Under the pieces are notes generated by a model. It made no database searches, was not told the origin of the DNA, and was given only the letters and a program-made list of their open reading frames with translations. A stretch of 64,000 nt of DNA from Butyrivibrio hungatei NK4A153 (GTDB lineage Bacteria; Bacillota; Clostridia; Lachnospirales; Lachnospiraceae). A program made the position numbers and the translations under genes. Location: the NCBI RefSeq assembly GCF_000424465.1, contig NZ_AUJY01000011.1, forward strand, positions 156,139-220,138, written 5' to 3'. Below, one piece after another: positions 1 to 8,606 of this stretch. Every line of letters starts with the position of its first letter. The stretch's first letter is position 1.

Positions 1-1
1 A

Positions 2-277
2 GTCGGAAGATATGGCGGAGACGAGTTCTGCATTATAACTCATATGACCGATGAACTCGAGATTGAAAAGAGAATTCATCAGGTTAAAAAACTTGTTGAA
101 GATTTTGAGTGGAGCAACCGTGGTAAAATGGATCTTTCAGTGAGTGCCGGAATTGCCATTTACAGCAAGGAAATGGATATGCACGGCAAAGATTTCATGG
201 AATTTGTTGACAGCAGAATGTATGAGGAAAAGGCGCTTCATCATCTGTCCAAGCAGGTTAAGGTGGCAGCAAATTGA
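2..277 (+). CDS. Diguanylate cyclase (GGDEF domain), C-terminal fragment
   Basis: The window opens inside this gene. Reading in frame from base 2, the signature GRYGGDEF appears at bases 8-28, followed by the typical later blocks SVSAGIAIY and DSRMYEEK of GGDEF domains, then a TGA stop at 275-277. The intact GGDEF core suggests an active enzyme that makes cyclic di-GMP from two GTP, but the N-terminal sensory part and any RxxD inhibitory site lie outside the window. A methionine at 44 falls inside the domain and is not a real start. A PilZ-type effector at 32427 could respond to cyclic di-GMP; that link is inferred. Confidence 0.9.
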   Translation, partial: VGRYGGDEFCIITHMTDELEIEKRIHQVKKLVEDFEWSNRGKMDLSVSAGIAIYSKEMDMHGKDFMEFVDSRMYEEKALHHLSKQVKVAAN

Positions 278-296
278 TAATAATTTATTAAAGGGG

Positions 297-325
297 TTGA
301 CGAAAACTTTAAAAATGTATATTAA
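297..325 (+). promoter_or_regulatory. Candidate sigma-A promoter for topA
   Basis: TTGACG (297-302), a 17-base spacer and TATTAA (320-325) lie between the GGDEF gene and topA, about 70 bases before the topA start. Found by eye only. Confidence 0.5.
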
Positions 326-396
326 TAAGAACGTGAGTTTTAAGCGGAACTAACATAATTAACAATTAATATATATGAAGGGGCATAATTTAAACA

Positions 397-2511
397 ATGG
401 CAAGTAGCAAGCGTACAGCGGATAAGAAAAATTCGCTTCTTATTGTTGAGTCACCCACAAAGGTTAAAGCTATAAAGAAGTTTTTGGGCTCAGGATATGA
501 AGTTGCGGCAAGTAACGGTCATGTCAGAGATCTTCCGAGAAGTCAGATGGGGGTAGATATTAATAATGACTTCGAGCCTAAATATATAACCATCAGGGGA
601 AAGGGCGATGTTCTCGCTACTCTCAGAAAGCAGGTTAAGAAGGCCAAGTGCGTATATCTCGCAACTGACCCGGACCGAGAGGGTGAAGCAATTTCATGGC
701 ACCTTATCTCGGCTCTTAAATTAAACGAATCAGATGTTAAGATACAGAGAGTGACATTCAATGAGATCACCAAGAATGCCGTCAAGGAAGCAATGAAGCA
801 TCCAAGAGACATTGATATGAATCTCGTTGATGCACAGCAGGCAAGAAGAGTGCTTGATCGAATGGTTGGTTACAGCATTTCACCTCTTCTCTGGTCTAAG
901 ATAAAAAGAGGCTTAAGTGCCGGAAGAGTGCAGTCTGTTGCGCTCAGGATCATAGCAGACAGAGAAGAAGAGATTGATTCTTTTATTCCCAAGGAATATT
1001 GGACACTTGATGTCAATCTCAAGATTAAAGGCGAAAAGAAGCCTATCGTAGCTCATTACTACGGAACAACCGAAGAGAAAAAAGAAATTGAGAGTAAGGC
1101 AGACCTTGATGCTATCTGCGCTTCACTTAAGGGCAAGAAGTTCAAGGTTACGGATATAAAGAAGGGCGAGAGAACCAAGAAGGCTCCGCTTCCTTTTACA
1201 ACATCAACACTTCAGCAGGAAGCTTCCAAATCGCTCAACTTCTCTACACAGAAGACAATGCGTGTTGCACAGCAACTTTACGAAGGAATCGACCTTGGAA
1301 AAGAAGGCACTGTGGGTCTTATCACATACCTCAGAACAGATTCCACACGTGTATCTGATGAAGCTGTTGCAGCTGCAAATAACTATATCTCCGAGAATTT
1401 CGGAGAAGAGTATCTTGCTTCGGGAGCAGGTGCCAAGAAGCAGGAAACTAAGATTCAGGATGCTCACGAAGCGATCAGACCTTCTTATATTGACAGACAT
1501 CCTGTTACTGTAAAAGAATATCTTTCAAAGGATCAGTTCAGACTCTATCAGCTCATATGGAAAAGATTCATGGCTAGCAGAATGGCTGCCGCTAAATATG
1601 AGACAACATCGGTTAAGATAGATGCCGGAGAACATAGATTTACAATGGCTGCGTCCAAGACTGTATTTGACGGTTTCCTTAACGTATATACCGATGAGGA
1701 CGATCAGGTTGAGAAGAATGTTATTTCTTCCAATCTTAATGTAGATTCTGAGCTTACATTTGAGTCATTCGATGAAGACCAGCACTTTACACAGCCGGCT
1801 CCTCATTACACAGAGGCTTCTCTTGTTCATGATCTTGAGGCTCTCGGTATCGGAAGACCAAGTACTTACGCGCCTACAATCTCTACGATCATTGCAAGAC
1901 ACTATATTACAAAGGAAAATAAGAGTCTTTACATCACAGAGCTTGGACAGGCTGTAAATAAGATGATGAATGACGCTTTTCCTCAGATTGTTGATGTTAA
2001 CTTTACTTCCAACATGGAATCACTCCTTGACGGAATTGCCGACGGAGAAGTTAAGTGGAAGACTGTTATCAGAAACTTCTATCCCGATCTTGATAAGGCT
2101 GTTGCCGATGCGGAGAAGGAAATGGAAAAGATCCAGGTTCAGGATGAAGTGACAGATGAGATCTGCGAAGTTTGCGGAAGAAATCTTGTTATCAAGTACG
2201 GCCCTCACGGTAAGTTCCTTGCTTGCCCCGGATTCCCCGAGTGCAAGAATACCAAGCCTTACTATGAGAAGATAGGTGTACAGTGTCCTAAGTGCGGCAA
2301 AGATATCGTAATGAAGCGCACAAGAAAGGGACGTATTTTCTACGGATGTATCGACAATCCCGAGTGCGACTTTATGTCCTGGGCAAGACCTGTTGCAACT
2401 AAATGTCCTAAGTGCGGAAGCCTTATGGTTGCTAAGAGCAGCAAGTTGGCATGCACAAATACAGACTGCGGATTTGTGTGCAACAAGGACGAACTCGAGA
2501 AGAAAAACTAG
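397..2511 (+). CDS. topA: DNA topoisomerase I (type IA)
   Basis: Relaxes negatively supercoiled DNA by transient single-strand cleavage. The 704-residue product starts with the Toprim block LLIVESPTKVKAIKKFLG (residues 14-31), has the acidic Toprim motif TDPDREGEAISWH near 90-102, and the catalytic tyrosine Y311 in LITYLRTDST. The C-terminus carries three four-cysteine zinc ribbons (roughly residues 590-700), beginning CEVCGRN, CPKCGKD and CPKCGSL. The length is normal for clostridial TopA. ATG 397 follows a GAAGGGG site. A hairpin terminator follows. topA close upstream of codY and flgB matches the Bacillus gene order, although the genes that separate them in Bacillus (gid, codV, clpQ, clpY) are absent. 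Confidence 0.98.
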   Translation: MASSKRTADKKNSLLIVESPTKVKAIKKFLGSGYEVAASNGHVRDLPRSQMGVDINNDFEPKYITIRGKGDVLATLRKQVKKAKCVYLATDPDREGEAISWHLISALKLNESDVKIQRVTFNEITKNAVKEAMKHPRDIDMNLVDAQQARRVLDRMVGYSISPLLWSKIKRGLSAGRVQSVALRIIADREEEIDSFIPKEYWTLDVNLKIKGEKKPIVAHYYGTTEEKKEIESKADLDAICASLKGKKFKVTDIKKGERTKKAPLPFTTSTLQQEASKSLNFSTQKTMRVAQQLYEGIDLGKEGTVGLITYLRTDSTRVSDEAVAAANNYISENFGEEYLASGAGAKKQETKIQDAHEAIRPSYIDRHPVTVKEYLSKDQFRLYQLIWKRFMASRMAAAKYETTSVKIDAGEHRFTMAASKTVFDGFLNVYTDEDDQVEKNVISSNLNVDSELTFESFDEDQHFTQPAPHYTEASLVHDLEALGIGRPSTYAPTISTIIARHYITKENKSLYITELGQAVNKMMNDAFPQIVDVNFTSNMESLLDGIADGEVKWKTVIRNFYPDLDKAVADAEKEMEKIQVQDEVTDEICEVCGRNLVIKYGPHGKFLACPGFPECKNTKPYYEKIGVQCPKCGKDIVMKRTRKGRIFYGCIDNPECDFMSWARPVATKCPKCGSLMVAKSSKLACTNTDCGFVCNKDELEKKN

Positions 2512-2553
2512 TTGATTGAATATTTAGAAAAATTTAGATTTTTTTCATAATTG

Positions 2554-2587
2554 TAGGCGCTTTATTGTTTGAAGCGCCTATATTTTT
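2554..2587 (+). terminator. Rho-independent terminator after topA
   Basis: A 9-bp stem (2554-2562 with 2572-2580, TAGGCGCTT/AAGCGCCTA) is followed by TATTTTT. Confidence 0.85.
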
Positions 2588-2649
2588 ATGCTAAGATTAC
2601 GTTAAGACACCGTGTAAACATTTCTTTTTGATAATAGAAGGAGATTCTT

Positions 2650-3429
2650 ATGAGTAGTGTTCAACTACTGGATAAAACCCGAAAAATCGGAAAACTGCTT
2701 CATAACAGTAACTTGGGTAAAGTGGTATTTAATGATATCTGCAGGGTTTTATGTGATATTCTCTCATCAAACATGTTTGTCATCAGTAAGAAGGGAAAGG
2801 TTCTTGGAATCGGAGAGAGTGCCAGCGTTGAATCGTTAAGCGGATTGCTCGTTGACAGCGTAGGTTCTTTTATCGACCCGATGCTCAATGAGAGACTTCT
2901 TACCATTCTTTCAACAAAGGAGAATGTCAATCTCGAGACTCTTGGTTTCGAAGGGATTGACAGCAGTAAATTTCAGGCGATTATTACTCCCATAGAGATT
3001 GCCGGAGAAAGACTCGGTACTCTTTTTATCTATAAGACGGATAAACCTTATGATATCGATGATATTATTCTGTGTGAATACGGAACGACGGTTGTAGGAC
3101 TTGAAATGCTCCGCGCAGTAAATGAAGAGAATGCGGAAGAGAGCAGAAAGCTTGCGGTTGTAAAATCAGCGATCGGAACATTGTCATTCTCCGAGATGCA
3201 GGCAATCATCCATATCTTTGATGAACTTGACGGAATGGAAGGTGTGCTTGTAGCAAGTAAGATCGCGGACAGAGTCGGAATCACAAGAAGCGTTATCGTC
3301 AATGCCCTCAGAAAATTTGAGAGTGCCGGCGTTATCGAATCCAGATCTTCGGGAATGAAGGGAACATATATCAAAGTAATTAACGATGTTGTCTTCAGCG
3401 AGATCAAGAAACTAAAACAAGAGATGTAA
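2650..3429 (+). CDS. codY: GTP- and branched-chain-amino-acid-sensing transcriptional regulator CodY
   Basis: Global repressor of Firmicutes that reads GTP and Ile/Leu/Val levels. The 259-residue length matches the family. The N-terminal GAF-like sensor spans roughly residues 1-155, and the C-terminal winged helix-turn-helix ends with the family hallmark around VNALRKFESAGVIESRSSG and the following MKGTYIKV block. ATG 2650 follows AGAAGGAG. The gene sits immediately upstream of flgB, as in Bacillus, where CodY represses the fla/che operon; the same control here is plausible but no clear CodY box was found. It ends at its own hairpin terminator, so it is probably not co-transcribed with flgB. 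Confidence 0.97.
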   Translation: MSSVQLLDKTRKIGKLLHNSNLGKVVFNDICRVLCDILSSNMFVISKKGKVLGIGESASVESLSGLLVDSVGSFIDPMLNERLLTILSTKENVNLETLGFEGIDSSKFQAIITPIEIAGERLGTLFIYKTDKPYDIDDIILCEYGTTVVGLEMLRAVNEENAEESRKLAVVKSAIGTLSFSEMQAIIHIFDELDGMEGVLVASKIADRVGITRSVIVNALRKFESAGVIESRSSGMKGTYIKVINDVVFSEIKKLKQEM

Positions 3430-3479
3430 TTGTCCGATATATATATAGAACAGCATAAAATACGGATAGTATCAGTGAT

Positions 3480-3513
3480 GAAGGGATTTATCGAAAGGTA
3501 GACCCCTTCTTTT
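3480..3513 (+). terminator. Rho-independent terminator after codY
   Basis: GAAGGG (3480-3485) pairs with CCCTTC (3504-3509); the stem continues inward, with one mismatch and some G-U pairs, to a GAAA tetraloop at 3493-3496, and TTTT follows. Confidence 0.75.
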
Positions 3514-3742
3514 ATTTGGATAAAAAATAACATAGAAAAACGTTTGTTTAATATTAATATTAATTTTTATGTTTAATTAAGTTGTGTTTAAAATAAGTTT
3601 TCGTACTTCATTTAGTAGTTAATTTTGAAATTAGGCACAATATAAAGTATATTTTACTTGTATTTTAGCTAAAAAAATTCTATTATAAATATAAGTATGA
3701 TACATAAAGTGTACCCATCTTTATGATTTAAGGAGGAAGAAG
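3514..3742 (+). promoter_or_regulatory. AT-rich promoter region of the first flagellar block
   Basis: No gene is visible between codY and flgB (3430-3742). Beyond the codY terminator the DNA is very AT-rich. The best promoter candidate is TTGTAT (3658-3663), 17 bases, TATTAT (3681-3686), about 57 bases before flgB. No sigma-D type site is visible. AATTTTGAAATT at 3621-3632 only partly resembles a CodY box. An AAGGAGGAAG ribosome site precedes flgB. Confidence 0.5.
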
Positions 3743-4138
3743 ATGATCAATAGCAGTGTTTTTGATTATATCAATGTCTTGGATAAGGCTTCTGACGCGT
3801 CTTGGACAAGAAATGAGATTATCGCGAACAATATAGCGAATGTAGACACTCCGGGGTACAAGAGACAGGACCTGAATTTTGAGGATGAGCTTGAGAGAGC
3901 ACTCGGGCATTCAAGATACAGGACCATGGACCAGAAAGTTTCGGATTTAAAGGATAAGCATTTAAAAGCAAGAGTTGTCAACGACTACTCGAGTTTCTCT
4001 TACAGGACCGACAGAAATAATGTTGACATAGATACTGAGAATGTCACACTTGCAGCTAATCAGATTAAATATCAGGGACTTATGGCAGGACTTAATTCTG
4101 AGTTCAAGAATCTTCTTGCTGTTACTAAGTCTTCGTAA
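3743..4138 (+). CDS. flgB: Flagellar basal-body rod protein FlgB
   Basis: Proximal rod subunit of the flagellar basal body, exported through the flagellar type III system. The 131-residue product has the rod/hook N-terminal signature (NEIIANNIANVDTPGYKRQD, about residues 29-48), a central charged stretch, and a C-terminal heptad-rich helix ending in NSEFKNLLAVTKSS. The start has a strong AGGAGG. It is the first gene of the flagellar block and is followed by flgC and fliE in the usual order, 45 bases apart. Confidence 0.95.
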   Translation: MINSSVFDYINVLDKASDASWTRNEIIANNIANVDTPGYKRQDLNFEDELERALGHSRYRTMDQKVSDLKDKHLKARVVNDYSSFSYRTDRNNVDIDTENVTLAANQIKYQGLMAGLNSEFKNLLAVTKSS

Positions 4139-4183
4139 TCATTCATACATTATTTTTTATTTATTTCATAGGAGGTAACCGGT

Positions 4184-4630
4184 ATGAGTATTTTCGATTC
4201 TTTCAACATCAACTCATCAGGAATGACTGCTCAGAGATTCAGAATGGACATTATCTCTGAAAACATTGCCAACGCAAATACAACAAGAACACAGGATGGA
4301 ACTCCTTATGTCAGAAAGGTAGTTACATTTGCAGAGAAAGGCTCACAGACTCCTTTTTCAAGGATATTGAACGAAAGACTTGACCACTATTCGGGAAGAG
4401 GTGTCAAGGTTACTAAGGTTCAGGATGACACATGGACACAGATGAATATTGTCTACGATCCTTCACATCCCGATGCCGATGAAAACGGATATGTGACTTA
4501 TCCAAATGTCAATACGGTTACAGAGATGACAAACCTTATTGATGCAAGCAGATCTTACGAAGCAAATGCTACAGCTTTCAATGCAAGCAAGAATCTTGCT
4601 ACCAGAGGTCTTGAGATAGGAAACGGCTGA
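4184..4630 (+). CDS. flgC: Flagellar basal-body rod protein FlgC
   Basis: Proximal rod protein of 148 residues. It has the family N-terminal helix with SENIANANTTRTQDG (about residues 26-40) and the C-terminal FlgC block with LIDASRSYEANATAFNASK. The start ATG 4184 has a GGAGG site. It lies between flgB and fliE. Confidence 0.96.
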   Translation: MSIFDSFNINSSGMTAQRFRMDIISENIANANTTRTQDGTPYVRKVVTFAEKGSQTPFSRILNERLDHYSGRGVKVTKVQDDTWTQMNIVYDPSHPDADENGYVTYPNVNTVTEMTNLIDASRSYEANATAFNASKNLATRGLEIGNG

Positions 4631-4676
4631 TACGGTATGGTTTAAACTAAACCGTTAATTTTGGAGGTAGTATTTA

Positions 4677-5018
4677 ATGGCTTCACTTGATATATCACAA
4701 CTTAGGAATGTAACTTCACAGGCAATCAAGAATGCAGAGAAGACAAACAGCAGAGTCTATAACGTTTTGGGGAACAATGATGACTCGGCAAACTCTTTTT
4801 CTTCGATCTTTGATCAGGCTGTGCAGAACATAAATACAACAAATGCATATCTTTCAGATGCCGAGAATGAAGAGATAAGATGGGCTCTTGGCAAGACTGA
4901 CAATACGCATGACCTTACCATCGCGCTTCAGAAGGCTCAGACTGCGCTTCAGTATACTATCGCTGTGCGTGACAAGGCCCTGGCTGCATACAGAGAGCTG
5001 ACACAAATGCAGATCTGA
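4677..5018 (+). CDS. fliE: Flagellar hook-basal body complex protein FliE
   Basis: Links the MS ring to the rod and gates early export. It has 113 residues, as expected; the C-terminal half carries the recognisable FliE pattern around DLTIALQKAQTALQYTIAVRDKALAAYREL. The N-terminus is polar and variable, as in the family. ATG 4677 follows TTGGAGGTAG, and the gene lies just upstream of fliF in the usual order. Confidence 0.95.
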   Translation: MASLDISQLRNVTSQAIKNAEKTNSRVYNVLGNNDDSANSFSSIFDQAVQNINTTNAYLSDAENEEIRWALGKTDNTHDLTIALQKAQTALQYTIAVRDKALAAYRELTQMQI

Positions 5019-5064
5019 TCGCTCATTTTTAATATTTTTTTAGTTTTTTTGGGAGGGAGAATAA

Positions 5065-6681
5065 ATGGCTGACAGGTTTAAAGAGCTGTGGCAGAAAATT
5101 CTCGATTGGTGGAACAAGTTTACAGCGAAACAAAAAACGCTGGTTGTTGGAGCGGGGACAGTAGTTCTTCTCACACTTATCATCTTGTTATCTGCTTTGA
5201 ATCAGCCTCAATATGTTCTTTTGGCGAGTGCCAATTCTACAAAAGAGGCATCGGAGATCAAGGACCTTTTGGACTCAAATGCCATCAACTACAAGATGTC
5301 TGATGACGGTCTTGACTTTAAGGTTCTCAAAAAAGATCAGGCTAATGCCAATCTTCTTTTAGGTGCTAATGATATACAATCATACGCATACAGTATCGAC
5401 AACGTAACTAACGGAAGTTTTTCCACGACAGAATCAGACAAGCAAAAAAAGTATGTGGTTTATCTGGAGAAGCAGCTGGAGTCTGACTTCATCCAGAATT
5501 TTACAACGATTGACGCTGCGCATGTTCAGTTGCATATACCGGATAATGACGGAACCCTTATCGGAAATAAAGAGGAAGCTTCCGCAACCATTATGCTTGA
5601 GATTGCAGAGGGAGCAGAGTTTACCGAGGATAATGCCGCATTCCTTGCAAAAGCGGTAGCGAAGGCTTTGGGTAATTCGGATACAAAGAATATTGTAATC
5701 GTAGACAACCAAAGTAACCTTCTTTTTTCGGGAGATGAAGATTCTACCGTTACGGGACTTGCAAGCACACAGCTTTCGCTTAAGTCCAAGGCTGAACAGA
5801 TTGTAAAAAACGAAGTCAAAAAAGTTATACTTGGAACCAAGTTGTATGACGCAGTTGAGGTTGCAAGTAATCTTGACATGGATTTTTCTCATGAAGAGGT
5901 TGTTCAGCATGACTATACACCGGCTGAAGATCAGACTCAGGGTGTGCTCAGTCATGAGGATATCTATACCGCAGAAAACGTAAACGGCATCAGTGGTATA
6001 CCGGGAACGGATACAAATGCCGATGATGAGACTACATACGTAACTCAGGACAATAATAACTCAAGTTCAAATATTAACGAGGAGTCGAGAGATTATCTTC
6101 CGAATGAGAAGATAACAACAACTACAAATCAGCCGGGTGCTGTTAAATACGCATCTTCTTCGATATCCGTTACAGCGATCAACTACGTTGTTATGAATGA
6201 GGAAGATTACAACAGCGCAGATCATGAAAATCTTACATGGGCTGAATTTAAGGCACAGAACAAAACTCCTTCAACAGAGGAAGTTCCCGAAAACATCGTG
6301 AATGTTGTTTCCAAGGCTACGGGAATTCCTGCTGAGAATGTTGCTATAGTGGCATCTACGGAGTACATGTTTTTTGATAAGACAGGATCTTCGGTAACGC
6401 TTTCGGACATCCTTCAGATAGTTCTTATCCTTGTGATCTTGGGGCTTCTTGCATTTATCATCATAAGGAGCATGTGGACGACCAAGAAGACGGAGGAAGT
6501 GGAAGAACCCGAGCCTTTGTCTGTTGAATCACTGCTTGAGTCACAGCCCGAGGAGCTTCTCGAAGATATCGAGATGGATACGGGATCAGAGACAAAGAGA
6601 CTTATCGAGAAATTCGTTGACGAGAATCCCGAAGCGGCCGCAACGCTTCTTCGAAACTGGTTGAACGAAGACTATACATGA
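5065..6681 (+). CDS. fliF: Flagellar MS-ring protein FliF
   Basis: Forms the membrane-embedded MS ring that houses the export gate and anchors FliG. The 538-residue protein has two membrane segments, one at about residues 27-46 and one near the C-terminus (about 450-468), that flank the ring-building motifs. The last 40 residues (acidic, ending AATLLRNWLNEDYT) are the FliG-binding tail. A Ser/Thr/Asn-rich stretch around residues 300-350 corresponds to the variable loop. A GGGAGGGAG site precedes ATG 5065. Confidence 0.97.
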   Translation: MADRFKELWQKILDWWNKFTAKQKTLVVGAGTVVLLTLIILLSALNQPQYVLLASANSTKEASEIKDLLDSNAINYKMSDDGLDFKVLKKDQANANLLLGANDIQSYAYSIDNVTNGSFSTTESDKQKKYVVYLEKQLESDFIQNFTTIDAAHVQLHIPDNDGTLIGNKEEASATIMLEIAEGAEFTEDNAAFLAKAVAKALGNSDTKNIVIVDNQSNLLFSGDEDSTVTGLASTQLSLKSKAEQIVKNEVKKVILGTKLYDAVEVASNLDMDFSHEEVVQHDYTPAEDQTQGVLSHEDIYTAENVNGISGIPGTDTNADDETTYVTQDNNNSSSNINEESRDYLPNEKITTTTNQPGAVKYASSSISVTAINYVVMNEEDYNSADHENLTWAEFKAQNKTPSTEEVPENIVNVVSKATGIPAENVAIVASTEYMFFDKTGSSVTLSDILQIVLILVILGLLAFIIIRSMWTTKKTEEVEEPEPLSVESLLESQPEELLEDIEMDTGSETKRLIEKFVDENPEAAATLLRNWLNEDYT

Positions 6682-6695
6682 TGGGGTGAAATAAT

Positions 6696-7721
6696 ATGGA
6701 TATAGGGTCAAATCCTTTAACTTCGGATTTTACCGGCACACAAAAAGCGGCGATTCTCCTTATTGCACTGGGACCGGAGAAATCATCCGCCATATTTAAG
6801 CATCTGAAAGAGGAAGAGATCGAGGAACTTACCCTCGAGATCGCCAATACAAGAAGCGTTACTTCGCAGATCAAGGAAGCAATCCTTGAAGAGTTCTACG
6901 GAGTCTGCCTTGCTCAGCAGTATATCGCAGAAGGCGGTATCAATTATGCTAAGGAGCTTCTTGAGAAAGCTCTCGGTGAAGATAAAGCTCTTGATGTTAT
7001 CAGTAAACTTACAGCTTCGCTTCAGGTTAAGCCCTTCGAGTTTATCAGAAAGACAGAACCTTCTCAGATACTTACATTCATTCAGGACGAGCATCCGCAG
7101 ACGATTGCACTTATATTGTCATATATGTCACCGTCTCAGAGCGCAATGGTATTGTCAGCTCTTCCGCCTGACAGGCAGGCTGATGTTGCAAAGCGTATCG
7201 CATCCATGGACAGAACAAGTCCGGATACCATAAAGGAAGTGGAAAAAGTGCTTGAATCAAAGCTTTCTTCTCTTGTAAACCAGGATTACACAATCATTGG
7301 CGGCGTAGATGCTGTTGTAGAAATCCTGAATACGGTAGACAGAGCTACAGAAAAGCATATCATGGAGACTCTCGAGATCGAAGAGCCCGAACTTGCAGAC
7401 GAGATCAGAAAGAAGATGTTTGTGTTCGAGGATGTTCTTCTTTTGGACGACAGATCCATTCAGAGAGTGCTGCGTGAAGTTGAGAACAGCGATCTTGCTC
7501 TTGCATGTAAAGGTGCTACGGAGCAGGTTCAGAACGCTATTTTCAACAACCTTTCAAAGCGTCTTGCAGCTATGATCCGTGAGGATATGGATTTCATGGG
7601 ACCTGTTCGTATGAAGGATGTTGAAGAGGCTCAGCAGAAGATCGTCAATGTCATCAGAAAGCTTGAGGATTCCGGTGAAATTGTAATCTCCAGAGGCGGA
7701 GGTGATGAGCTAATTGTCTAA
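6696..7721 (+). CDS. fliG: Flagellar motor switch protein FliG
   Basis: Rotor protein that contacts the stator and converts ion flow to torque. The 341-residue sequence has the N-terminal FliF-binding domain (GTQKAAILLIALGPEKSS), the middle domain with EHPQTIALILSYM, and the C-terminal torque domain with charged helices (DLALACKGA, then SKRLAAMIREDMDFMGPVR). The length is typical. It overlaps the start of fliH by 8 bases, suggesting translational coupling. Confidence 0.98.
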   Translation: MDIGSNPLTSDFTGTQKAAILLIALGPEKSSAIFKHLKEEEIEELTLEIANTRSVTSQIKEAILEEFYGVCLAQQYIAEGGINYAKELLEKALGEDKALDVISKLTASLQVKPFEFIRKTEPSQILTFIQDEHPQTIALILSYMSPSQSAMVLSALPPDRQADVAKRIASMDRTSPDTIKEVEKVLESKLSSLVNQDYTIIGGVDAVVEILNTVDRATEKHIMETLEIEEPELADEIRKKMFVFEDVLLLDDRSIQRVLREVENSDLALACKGATEQVQNAIFNNLSKRLAAMIREDMDFMGPVRMKDVEEAQQKIVNVIRKLEDSGEIVISRGGGDELIV

Positions 7722-8589
7722 TCTTTTTAAAGCCGGCTTTGTGAGTTTTGATCAGAGCGATGCAAGAATAATAGATAATAACGATCTTTCAAACAGAAAG
7801 ATTGAGGCATATCAGGAAAGAGAACTTAAGCGTCAGAGAACCAGAATGATGCAGGAGGAAGGCTACGAAGAGGGCGAGGGTGTTGAAGATTTTGTTCCGG
7901 GGATAGGACTTGAACAGATCGATCAGCTTACTCAGGACCAGAATATGCTGGGATCATTTCCGGACCCTCAGTTTGATATGGAAGCCATGCAGGCTGAGAT
8001 AGACCTTAAACTCCAGCAGGCTCAGGAACAGGCCGAGATGATTATAAATGATGCACAGCAACAGGCTGAGAATATCAGAAATCAGGCTATGGATCAGGGA
8101 AGACAGGAAGGGTATGACGCCGGATATCAGGAAGGCCTTGCTGCTGTTGAGCAGATAAAACAGGAAACGCTTCAAAAGCAGGAAGAACTCGACAAAGAGT
8201 ATCAGCAGATCGTCGATGAACTTGAACCTGAGATGGTTGATGTGCTGACTCAGATTTATGAGCATGTTTTCGGTGTTGATCTCAGGGAAGATAAAGGAAT
8301 CATACTTCATCTTCTTAAGAATACGCTTTCCAGAATCGAGCCCGGTAACGACCTTATCGTGCATATTTCCCCCGATGATTACGACGATGTTATGGATGAA
8401 AAAGATTCTATCGACGCATGTATTTCTTCTCCGAGTACGACTATGGAGATTATCGAAGATCCGCTTCTTAAGAAAAATGAATGCATGATAGAATCGGACA
8501 GCGGTGTTTTTGATTGCAGTCTCGGAGTTGAGCTTTCTGAGCTCACAAGAAAACTCAGACTTCTTTCTTTTGACAGAAAGAAAAGATAA
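7714..8589 (+). CDS. fliH: Flagellar export ATPase regulator FliH
   Basis: Cytoplasmic negative regulator and stalk of the export ATPase FliI. The start is a TTG at 7714 inside the end of fliG, with a nearly perfect ribosome site GGAGGTGATG at 7698-7707. The 291-residue product has a long Gln/Glu-rich coiled coil (about residues 85-160) with the spaced GxxxG-like stretch GRQEGYDAGYQEG seen in FliH, and a C-terminal FliH/VatE-like domain. It is followed by fliI. Confidence 0.92.
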   Translation: MSNLFKAGFVSFDQSDARIIDNNDLSNRKIEAYQERELKRQRTRMMQEEGYEEGEGVEDFVPGIGLEQIDQLTQDQNMLGSFPDPQFDMEAMQAEIDLKLQQAQEQAEMIINDAQQQAENIRNQAMDQGRQEGYDAGYQEGLAAVEQIKQETLQKQEELDKEYQQIVDELEPEMVDVLTQIYEHVFGVDLREDKGIILHLLKNTLSRIEPGNDLIVHISPDDYDDVMDEKDSIDACISSPSTTMEIIEDPLLKKNECMIESDSGVFDCSLGVELSELTRKLRLLSFDRKKR

Positions 8590-8606
8590 AGAGTAGGTTA
8601 TAAATT

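Noticed and set aside
3621..3632. AATTTTGAAATT upstream of flgB as a CodY box
   Set aside because: The consensus is a 15-base palindrome AATTTTCWGAAAATT; here the centre is missing, so symmetry is lost. In such AT-rich DNA this match can arise by chance.
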